From: Coix lacryma-jobi var. lacryma-jobi
Taxonomy: Eukaryota > Streptophyta > Magnoliopsida > Poales > Poaceae
Direction of reading: 5' to 3'
Assembly (NCBI GenBank): GCA_009763385.1
Contig: CM019823.1
Span: 173,878,503 to 173,942,502 of the forward strand
Length of the DNA: 64,000 nucleotides
The notes beneath the pieces were generated by a model. The model did no database searches, had not been told where the DNA came from, and saw only the letters and a list, made by a program, of their open reading frames with translations. Below are positions 55,954-64,000 of the stretch, in pieces; position 1 is the stretch's first letter; each line of letters opens with the position of its first letter. The position numbers and the translations under genes were made by a program.

Positions 55954-57504
55954 TCAGAAGGTGGCTTTCTTGAGCGAGGTGATTGTCACCGATGACCCCA
56001 GCGCGGAGGCGCCGACCTGGACGTCGAAGGAGTCGTAGCGGAGGAAGAGCTCGGCGACGAGGAGGCGCGCGATGAGCACGACGAAGTCCTTGCCGGCGCA
56101 CTGCTTGTCCTGCAGCGTGGGCGACGCCGTCTCGGGCCCGTTGGACCAGACGACGTGGCGAAGCAGGCGCTCGCCATCCTCCCCGAGGAACCTGTCCGGC
56201 ACGTACTCCTCGGCGCGCGCGAACACGCGCGGGTCCTTGGTGGCCATGGGCTGGTAGCCGAAGAGCATCTCCCCCTCGCGCACCTCGAAGCCGTAGTCGT
56301 GGCTCTCCACCACCATGTCCCGCTTGGCGCGGCCGTACTGCATCGCCACGGGGGGCTCGATCCGCAGCGCCTCGTAGACGGCCGACTTCACCAGCGGCAT
56401 CTCCGCCAGCGCCTTCATGGTCACCGCCTCGCCGCCGCCGTGCGCGCGCACGGCGTCGCGCACCTCGGTGGCGATCCGGCCGTGCGTGCGCGCGCCGGCG
56501 CGGCCCAGCCACTTGACGAGCGACGGGAACAGGATCTTCATGCCGCCGAAGGAGTTGAAGCACATGGCGAAGAGGATGTTGTGCACGGCCTCCTCCCGCG
56601 CAATGCCGAGGCTGCGCTCGCCCTCGTCGACCACGGCGCTGGCCGCGTCGCGGAAGAAGTCGGCGAGCCGGTCGTAGTCCTTCCTGACCAGCGCCGGCGG
56701 GAGGCGGAAGGAGTGGAGCAGGGAGTCCTCGACGTGCTTGGGCAGGCCGAGGCTGAGCAGCGGGCTGAGCTGGAACAGCACCCACTTGGTGATCAGCCTG
56801 GGCCCGTCGCCCTGGAGCGCCGACTCGGCGGGGTCGCGCCCCAGCAGCGCCTGGCAGAGGAAGGAGAAGGCGGCGGCGTCGTTGTGGTGGCCGAAGTCGG
56901 CCTTGCCGACCCGGGCCAGCTCGCTCTCCATGAGCCCGAAGAGGTCGCCGTACACCTCGCCGAACTTGGGGATCACGTGCTGCCGCCGGTGCGACAGGAG
57001 GTAGAAGAGCAGCGTCTTGAGCGGCCCGTGGTTGGGCTCGCTGGTGTCGAGGTACGACAGCACGCGGTAGCCGCCGGTGAGGTCGGTGGAGGGCATGAAG
57101 GTGCCCGTGAAGAGGTCCGTCTTGTCGACGAGCGAGGTGTCGAAGAGCACCGGGAAGGAGGCGGCGTCGAGGAGCGCCACCACGCGCGGGTCGCGCGCCA
57201 CGAAGGGGCCCGGCGGCATGTTGAGCCGCACCACGGTGGAGCCGTGCGCGCGCACGCGGGAGGTGAAGAACCCGTCCCGCCCGCCGGGCCCGTAGAAGTA
57301 CTCGAACCGGTCGCGGATCGCGCCCAGCACCGGCGGGCCGTAGTCGCCCGGCACCTTCCGCAGCGGGAGCCGGCGCTTCGGGGACACCACCTCGCGCGGA
57401 CGGTCCGTCGCCGACGCGGTCGCCCTGGTCGTCTGCCGCCGCATGCGGGCGCGCGACGACGACGGCGCCGCCGGGAAGGAGGAGAGGTAGGTCGCCGTGG
57501 CCAT
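55954..57504 (-). CDS. AOS: allene oxide synthase, chloroplastic (CYP74A)
   Basis: A single exon gives 516 residues, minus strand. It dehydrates 13-hydroperoxy-linolenic acid to the allene oxide, the first committed step of jasmonate synthesis in plastids. The ATG at 57504 starts MATATYLSSFPAAPSSSRAR, a Ser/Ala/Arg-rich plastid transit peptide; the frame upstream has no ATG. CYP74 marks: PGDYGPPVLGAIRDRFEYFY after the transit peptide, the I-helix FNSFGGMKI lacking the usual P450 threonine, and the heme loop NGPETASPTLQDKQCAGKDF with Cys469. CYP74 enzymes use the hydroperoxide itself, so no reductase is needed. The sequence is close to rice AOS1 from memory. Intronless CYP74A genes are usual in grasses. 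Confidence 0.96.
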   Translation of the reverse strand: MATATYLSSFPAAPSSSRARMRRQTTRATASATDRPREVVSPKRRLPLRKVPGDYGPPVLGAIRDRFEYFYGPGGRDGFFTSRVRAHGSTVVRLNMPPGPFVARDPRVVALLDAASFPVLFDTSLVDKTDLFTGTFMPSTDLTGGYRVLSYLDTSEPNHGPLKTLLFYLLSHRRQHVIPKFGEVYGDLFGLMESELARVGKADFGHHNDAAAFSFLCQALLGRDPAESALQGDGPRLITKWVLFQLSPLLSLGLPKHVEDSLLHSFRLPPALVRKDYDRLADFFRDAASAVVDEGERSLGIAREEAVHNILFAMCFNSFGGMKILFPSLVKWLGRAGARTHGRIATEVRDAVRAHGGGEAVTMKALAEMPLVKSAVYEALRIEPPVAMQYGRAKRDMVVESHDYGFEVREGEMLFGYQPMATKDPRVFARAEEYVPDRFLGEDGERLLRHVVWSNGPETASPTLQDKQCAGKDFVVLIARLLVAELFLRYDSFDVQVGASALGSSVTITSLKKATF

Positions 57505-58321
57505 CTCTTGATCTCCTCGCGGACCGGCGCCCAAGCCCAAGACTGGTGCGGTGCTACAAGTACAGACAGCGAGTGCCGTGTGTTGAGTGGCGCCAGCCGT
57601 TGTGGTTATTATAAGGCGAGCGTGTTAGTGCTCGGTACTGAGCCTTGGGTGCGTTTTAAAAGGGTTCGTTCGGAATTCGGAGAAGGGGGAGGAAGGAGGC
57701 AGTTGTCCGTCCGTCGGCTGAGCGCGTCAGGGTGATGAGAAACGTGTCATTTCCGGCGGTGATCCTGTAGCGAAGTGCGGCCGGCCGGTGGTGGGCTGGT
57801 GCCTGGTGGCGCGTGATGGATTCGTGATCCCGGGCGCCTTCATGGTAACCTGGGACCGCCCGGGCGGCAACAATGCACGTGGCGAAATGGGCTGCAGAAC
57901 GTGGCGTTATGGAGTACTCCTACAGTCCTATTTTCTTGATCATAGGCATATTCAAGATGCATGCTACTCTCTCCCAGCAAAAGAAACTTGCCGTTTAGAA
58001 GAACAAAAATTGGTCAAAACCTTTTAAAACTACAAACACCGGTACGTCTACAGTATTTAGTCTTATATAATACGAAGTACTCCGTCTATATAGAAAATAT
58101 AAATATCATCTAGGACAGGGACACAATCTCTAAAGCGTAATTTTGACTACCTGTTTCTTCAAAGAGTGGTAGCGGCGTTGCTGCAAATTTTATAGTTAGT
58201 CGTGACACTTGTGTTCGCCTCCGTAACAGAGCAGCGAGTACACAACTAGCACTTCTAGCAGCTCAGACATACTTTCCATTCAAACACCATTTTTCAGGAG
58301 AAAAAAAAACAGACAATGGTA
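57505..58321. other. AOS upstream region
   Basis: This is the AOS promoter side, with no other gene. 58060-58145 is a decayed copy of MITE family A: GACAGGGACACAATCTC and the following bases mirror the interior block of 681-941. The sequence between it and the Copia LTR at 58322 holds nothing recognisable. Confidence 0.5.
57607..57616 (-). promoter_or_regulatory. possible TATA box of AOS
   Basis: The minus strand reads TTATAATAAC about 105 bp upstream of the AOS start codon, a plausible TATA box giving a leader of about 70-80 bp. Confidence 0.5.
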
Positions 58322-58793
58322 TGTTAGATTAAAAGGATCACTAACCAGTAGATCAGACGAGTACTTAACTTAGGGTAAACAAGTGTTCCTAACTGATCTA
58401 CTAGATTAGAGAGAGAGAAAAGGTGTGTGATAGGGTTACCGACCATCGGCGGGCTTGAGGTTGGAGCTCGATTCCGCCATGGGAGTCACCGGTCTTCTCT
58501 GCGCTTGGGCAGCGACGATCGGCGGAGTGGCGTCGGGTATCGATGCAGCAGCGGCGGAGGACTTCCCGTCACTGGCTGCGACCCTAGGAGATCGGATTAG
58601 GGTAGGACTGTAGGTGGGAGTGGCGGCTGCAGTGAACCTCGTGATTTGAGCTCCGGTCTCCCACCCTCCTTTTATCTACCGCAGAGTGACAGGGCCCCCC
58701 AACCATAGATGGGTTGGGCTCCCCCGATCAGGGAGCGGATCAAGTTCCGTGTGGGCCGTTGGGCCTACCAACGGGAGGAGATCAACACTAACA
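58322..58793 (-). repeat. 3' LTR of Copia element
   Basis: It begins TGTTAGATTA and ends CACTAACA, a perfect 6-bp terminal inversion (TGTTAG/CTAACA), 472 bp long. The bases to the left, TGGTA (58317-58321), would be one copy of the target duplication. Confidence 0.82.
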
Positions 58794-58806
58794 TTCTCCC
58801 TCTTGA
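58794..58806 (-). other. polypurine tract of Copia element
   Basis: The minus strand reads TCAAGAGGGAGAA directly against the LTR. Confidence 0.85.
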
Positions 58807-58986
58807 TCTCTTCTAATAACTTATCTTAATATTATCTTAAATACTTATCTTATTTGCGCCATTCCATTATAGAGAAATGCGTAGAGCGTGTCTCATCGTT
58901 CCAGCCAATTGTCGTTGGACCTAACAGCTACAATACATCTTTCTAACTTGAAACAGAACACTAACTGGGCCCTAAGTGTTCAGGAA

Positions 58987-60506
58987 TCATAGGCTTTCCC
59001 TTAACCCCATGCCGGCTACGTGTCTTCTAAACACGTTGGGTGGTAAGTCTTTTCTCAACGGATCCGCTAACATCTTATCTGTACTTATATGCTCAAGACT
59101 AATGACATGATCCCGAACTTTATCTTTCACAACATAGTACTTAATGTGTTTGGCAGCACCACTTGACCTATTGTTGTGAGCATATCCAACTGCAGGATTA
59201 TTATCGCAGTATAACTTAAGTGGTTTCTGAATGCTGTCTACCACTGCTAATCCGGGTAAGAACTTCTTAAGCCAGTTCACCTGCCCCGAGGCCTCATAGC
59301 ATGCCACAAACTCCGCATACATTGTGGATGATGTAACGAAAGTTTGTTTGGAGTTTTTCCACGATATAGCCCCACCTGCAAGGGTGAAAATATAAACTTA
59401 AGTGGATTTTCTTTCCTCCCCCGCATAATCTGAATCTGAGAACCCTACTATCTCAAGGGAATCTGATCTCTTATAGGTTAGCATGAAGCCATTTGTGCCC
59501 TGCAAATAACACAAGACTTTCTTTACTAATTTCCAGTGCTCTATGCCTGGATTTTTCTGATATCTGCCAAGTAACCCGGTAACAAAAGCTATGTCAGAGC
59601 GAGTACAAATTTGAGCATATTGTAAACTTCCGACAGCGGATGCGTAAGGAACTGATCTCATTTGCTCGAGCTCTATCTGATTCCTGGGGCACTGATGTTC
59701 CCCATACTTATCGCCCTTGACTATGGGTGCAGGTGATGGGCTGCACTTATGCATACTATATTTCTTAAAAATCTTATCTATGTATGCATTCTGAGACAAA
59801 CCTAATACCCCTTTGCTTCTATCACGGTGAATCTCTATCCCCAGAACAAAAGAGGCCTCACCGAGATCCTTCATATATCAAAATGTGAGGATAAGAACTT
59901 CTTTGTTTCCATCAGCAGACCGACATCATTGCTTCCAGCAAAATATCGTCCACATATAGAACCCAAGAAAATAAACTTACTATTCTTAAACTTTGCGTAC
60001 ACACAGTTGTCCTCAACATTAGCTTTAAACCCAAAACGTCTTATGGTGTTATCAAACTTCAAGTACCATTGTCTCGAAGCTTGTTTTAACCCATAAATGG
60101 ACTTTCTTAAGCGACATCCCAGCTTTTCTTTTCCTTCCACAACAAAACCTTTCGGTTGTGCCATGTAAACATCTTCTTCAAGATCCCCATTAAGGAATGC
60201 CGTCTTAACATCCATTTGATGCAACTCTAAGTCATAATGTGCCACTAGCGCCATTATAATTCTAAAAGAATCCTTACATGAGACAGGAGAAAAGGTCTCA
60301 TTATAATCAATTCCTTCTCTTTGGGTAAAACCCTTTGCCACAAGTCGCGGCTTATATCTCTCAATATTCCCTTGGAAGTCACATTTGGTTTTGTAGACCC
60401 ATTTACAGCCTACTGTCTTGGCTCCTTTAGGAATTTCCACTAAATCCCAAATATTGTTGGAATCCATGGATCTTAGCTCATCTCTCATAGCTTCTAACCA
60501 CTTATC
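58987..60506 (-). pseudogene. Copia pol remnant (reverse transcriptase and RNase H)
   Basis: On the minus strand from 60506 the frame encodes the Copia reverse transcriptase (WLEAMRDELRSMDSNNIWDL; GCKWVYKTK; DVKTAFLNGDLEEDVYM) and then RNase H (MYAEFVACYEA; IKLYC-like KLYCDNNPAVGYAHN). Damage seen: the catalytic YVDD segment (near 59945-59960) is shifted out of frame between two compensating 1-nt changes; a 2-nt insertion near 59872 changes frame just before MKDLGEASFVLGIE; and a TAA near 59398 interrupts the stretch between KST and the AGGAISW-type block. It is not functional. Confidence 0.9.
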
Positions 60507-61490
60507 TGTAACACCTCTGGAGTTTAAAATGTAATTAACCTGACATGTCATCATGTTTAGTCATTAATCATTCTTGCCATGCATTTATGTTTGCCTAAAG
60601 CTTGTTTTGCTTTTACCTTTTTCTGAGGTGACTTGTGTATTGAATCTCTTTTTCAAAAACCCTAAAGGCCCAAATCTTCCTATAAGGGCAAAATAGTAAT
60701 TTCACCTCTGTGTCTAGCTTGTGTAAATCTTGTTCAGTTAAGTGTCTTGATGTTTTGTTGTGTTAATCAAAGTTCAAAATCAAAAATAGATTTTTTTTTC
60801 CTTTTGAAAACCCCAAGTTTCCAAACTCTAGTTTTAACTTTTTTTTTCTAATTCAAAAACTATTCAAAATTTGAGGTTGGTCCTTTTAGCAAAGTTGTAG
60901 ATCTTGTCAAGAGAAACAACTTTAGTGTTTACAGATTTTCAAGTTTCAATATAAAATCAGAAGTAATTTCAAATTCTTTCAAACTTCAATTTTGTCCCCT
61001 TTTCGGTTTTCAAAATTATCTCAAAAACTATTGAGTTTCAGAAAAAGTTTATGTTGACTAAGTTGTAGGTCTCAAAGTTTTGAGCAACTTTGGTGTTTTG
61101 AGTTTTCTTTGTGTAGTTCAAGTTTTGGGAGTAATTTCAAAATTTCAGAAAGGGGGTAGATTTGGGAATGGGTAACGTCTCTGTGCGAGCTTTAAGGCAA
61201 GGGGGCCCCGGCCGACGGCGGCGCAGCCTCAGCCTCGCCGAGCCTGGCTGACCCGCGTCCGTGTCGCCCGAGGCCAGCGCTAAGCGCTCGACCTCTCCGG
61301 TCCCCTACCTACCGCCGCCTCGCCATCCCCTACCCTACCCTCCTCCTTCCCCTACGGCCGCGGACAGCGCGCAGATGCCGGCCGCCGGCAAGTCGCCGCG
61401 CCGCGCGCGAGCTCCCGCCCACGCCGAGCCGCCCTACCCTGCTCCCTACCTCCTTTAGTGCCGCGCGAATGCTCCTCACCCCTCGCCCGG

Positions 61491-61523
<33 letters not shown>

Positions 61524-64000
61524 CTCCATCCCGCGGCTATAAGAAGCCGCCGAGCTCCGCCATTGCCGCCACCACGGCACCCCGAGCCACCAGACCACCC
61601 CAGCGCCCGCCGAGCCCTCCACCGCCTTCGCCTTGAGCTGCTCCACCTTCCCGAGCAACCAATTTCACCCCTCCTCCCTCCTCTCGCCGGCGCAGGAGCT
61701 TCGTCCCCGACTCCGGCAAATGGCTGCGTTTCGGCTAAGCGAGAAATTCGCCGCCGTGAGTGCTTCTCTCTTCCCTCCGACCCCTGCCCTCTCTTCCTCA
61801 CCTCAGCGCGCTCCTAACCGCACCCTTGGCGACCTCTTTTGGTGGACAGAGCCGCCGGACGCCGATCGTCGCCGAAGAGATCCGCCGAAGCACCACCACC
61901 GTCGGACTCCCTCCTCCGACCCTTGCACCGCCTCGCCGAGCCTCGCTCCCGACTCACGGTGAGCCCGCGAAGCTTCCCCCACCCTCTGCTTTCCCAGCGC
62001 AAGGCCCGAGCGGCCGGTCCGCCGTGCGCCTCGCCTGCGATTCGCCCGAGCCCTCGGGGAAGAAGCACAGTGTTTCTTTTCCTTTTTCCTTTCTTTTTAA
62101 GATATGTGAATAGTGTTCTGTTTTCTTTTTTTTGTGAGAATTAACCTGTTGTCCCATAAATTCTGAGAAAATTGGTATGTTCCTTGCAGTGTGTAGTATT
62201 TTAGAAAAATGAGAAACTCTACTTTCCTGCAAAATTGAAAAATGAAAAAAATCCTTCTTTTAGTTAAGAAATGGATAGTTTTATTTTTTTAGAAAATCAT
62301 GTGTAGCTCCAAAATTTATGAGATAAATTTTTATGTGCTAGTTATGTCATGCTTAGTCTCTGGTAGATTTTTTAGGCCTTTTGGAGTAACTTCATAAAAT
62401 GACCTTTTTAAATAATTAGGAAAAATAGAAAATCAAGTAGGGTTCATGTTGTATGCCATGTGATGTGACTTTTGGGATTGTTTGCTGTTCATAGACCCCC
62501 ACCCATTTGGTCTATGATGTTTGTGATGCCATGCATGATTTGTGTTTAGGTCGGATAAATGATGCTTAATAGGTTGATTAATTTTGCTTAGGGATAAAGA
62601 TAAGTAACTTTATGTCCACACTAAGAAGTTACTTACGCGATGGAAAGTGTACTCTAGAATCAGTGGAATTGTCCTGCGCTTTAGCAAGTCTCTTGTTCTT
62701 GTCAGCATCCTCATAAGCATACATCATTGCATACGTGTAGTGTCTGAAGGAGAGGGCATCAAAGTCGAGGCAGCCGCTGACGAACCTACCCCCAAGGCGA
62801 CCCCGAGCTCCGACACCTGCACTGCCGACCCCCGAGCCTGTCCTCTTTGCTCTTCAAGGCAAGCCCCGGTGCATTTTAACCCTACCTCGCTTTTACAAAA
62901 GTTTTCTTAAAATGCTTTTGAGTTAAACTACTGCATGCATTGTTTACCTCCACCAGAAGATCCACCTGCCCTGTATTAAAAACTATTTGCAAAATGCTTA
63001 GTGATGCTATACAATAGATTTGCAATAAAATGCCATTTTCAAAAGTGTGAGCACTTGAAGAATCTTTATGGGATTTTGGTTTTACTCCCCGGCCATTGGC
63101 TAGGTATCTGGTCCGTACCTAGTCAATTGCGAGGAGAGGTTGTCCGAGCGTACGGTGTCGTCATGTTGTAGTCCGGGACTCAACAGTTGACACCGACCGG
63201 GACAGGGTTGAAAAAACTGACAGGACTATTACGCTTGGGTGAGATATAACCAAGGTATGGTTCTGGCAGAAAAATTTAGGGACCATCCGTATGGGGCCCT
63301 GCTGGCCAAGACTTGCAACTATTCACATACTTCGGAAAGCTCTGGCTCTGAGGAATCCTTTATTGGACCGACAACCGCGCACTGGGAGTGGAGAGATGGC
63401 GGAAGTAGCATGTACCCACGTGGTCGTCGTACCTGGATAGGAGTGGTGTACTGTACTTCCGGGTGGCGTAGGACCGGGCCCAATCTTGGAGGAATCGTGG
63501 TAGACGAGTTGGCATATGCAAGCTTGGGTGCTACATATGCAGTGTGGATAGGGATCCTCAGCTGAGTATTATTTATCCGGATTAACATTGCTCCTCGGTT
63601 ATGGAGACTTGGTCACTGACTGTCAACGGAGAGTGGTTCTCAACTAGGTATGTTTTTGAAAGGTAAAATGAATCATGAACAATGAAGAATTGAGAAATAC
63701 TGGAATCTTTCCAAAAATAAAACAAGGATTTCAAAATGCTTTTTCTGCAAAATACTTGATCTTGCTTAAGCCTTACCTTGACTACCTAAGCCTCTCATTC
63801 TTGAGTCTTCTCCCCTTTTTCTTTAGTCGGGTAAGTCTTGTTGAGTACCCCAGTACTCAGGGTTTGTTAACCCCTGTTGCAGGTATGACTGAGTCCCCGA
63901 TGTGTCTTGCGCCCTGCTGCATGACCATCGACCAGGAAGAGGCCGATGAGGCCGAAGAATAGTTGTGCACCCTCGGGCTGGGTGATTACAAGTATCTTAT
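60507..64000. mobile_element. second long LTR-like element, truncated by window end
   Basis: TGTAACACCTCTGGAG begins at 60507, exactly where the Copia pol frame stops, so this is a younger insertion. No gag or pol similarity was seen in the 3.5 kb available. Composition resembles the insertion at 14005: AT-rich start, then a GC-rich Pro/Arg/Ala-coding-like part (61190-62060), then a long low-information part. It is probably a long LTR of a Gypsy-type element. Its right end, target duplication and orientation cannot be seen. Confidence 0.6.
61492..61522. repeat. 31-base poly(C) run
   Basis: An uninterrupted homopolymer of C lies in the GC-rich part of the LTR-like element. Its length is likely unstable and may be an assembly estimate. 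Confidence 0.95.

Larger units (their letters stand above)
58322..60506 (-). mobile_element. Copia LTR retrotransposon, 3' part, cut by a later insertion
   Basis: A minus-strand Copia element with 3' LTR (58322-58793), polypurine tract and the RNase H and reverse transcriptase part of pol. At 60506 the pol frame is cut by another LTR element. The upstream half (gag, protease, integrase, 5' LTR) would lie beyond the window if still present. Its sequence differs from the gag-only Copia at 2190-5018. Confidence 0.9.

Noticed and set aside
56155..57735. Long open frame antisense to AOS (526 codons)
   Set aside because: It is the complement of a GC-rich coding exon; its composition is low-complexity and no domain is visible. 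The sense strand is clearly AOS.
61261..62113. Proline-rich gene near the poly(C) run
   Set aside because: Frames on both strands are open, with no domain, inside a probable LTR.
1..64000. CRISPR arrays, phage or bacterial operons
   Set aside because: No regularly spaced repeats of the right kind and no prokaryotic gene organisation; all evidence points to a plant nuclear genome.

Overview
The window is nuclear DNA from a grass (Poaceae, most likely a panicoid such as a sorghum or millet relative; the species is inferred, not proven). The evidence is genes with GT-AG introns, GC-rich 5' coding ends beside AT-rich introns, many Stowaway, Tourist/PIF, hAT and CACTA elements typical of grasses, and a rice-like allene oxide synthase. 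No bacterial, phage or CRISPR features were seen.

I support eight host genes. From left to right they are: an intronless 932-residue aminotransferase class V / MoCo-sulfurase-like protein (8130-10928, +); PETM, the nuclear gene for cytochrome b6f subunit 7 (26366-26719, +); a seven-exon TMEM147 homologue (27406-31477, -); a six-exon KANADI-type GARP transcription factor (38441-44533, +); two small single-exon genes of similar layout (45713-46027 and 47316-47552, +); a seven-exon proteasome assembly chaperone 2 (49303-53203, +); and an intronless CYP74A allene oxide synthase of jasmonate synthesis (55954-57504, -). All exon chains given here keep one reading frame across GT-AG junctions and were assembled by eye.

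The rest is mostly transposons, often nested. 1-7.4 kb holds fold-back MITEs and a gag-only Copia element with two 565-bp LTRs. 13.8-19.7 kb is a Stowaway-like MITE split by a 5.6-kb LTR-like insertion with a perfect 5-bp target duplication. 20.0-25.0 kb is a MuDR-like element with a seven-exon, damaged transposase gene whose first exon encodes an Ala/Gln-rich 12-residue repeat. 31.5-38 kb has two non-autonomous CACTA elements, one carrying a Tourist-like MITE, and both carrying tRNA-like sequence. 47.7-48.2 kb has a Stowaway inside a Stowaway. 58.3-64 kb is a decayed Copia element cut by a second long LTR that runs off the window.

The host genes do not form a pathway. They serve photosynthesis (PETM), ER membrane-protein biogenesis (TMEM147), organ polarity (KANADI), proteasome assembly (PAC2) and jasmonate synthesis (AOS). 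The most unusual items are the MuDR-like element, the tRNA-like inserts in CACTA elements, the very long apparent solo LTR, and the pair of small genes.
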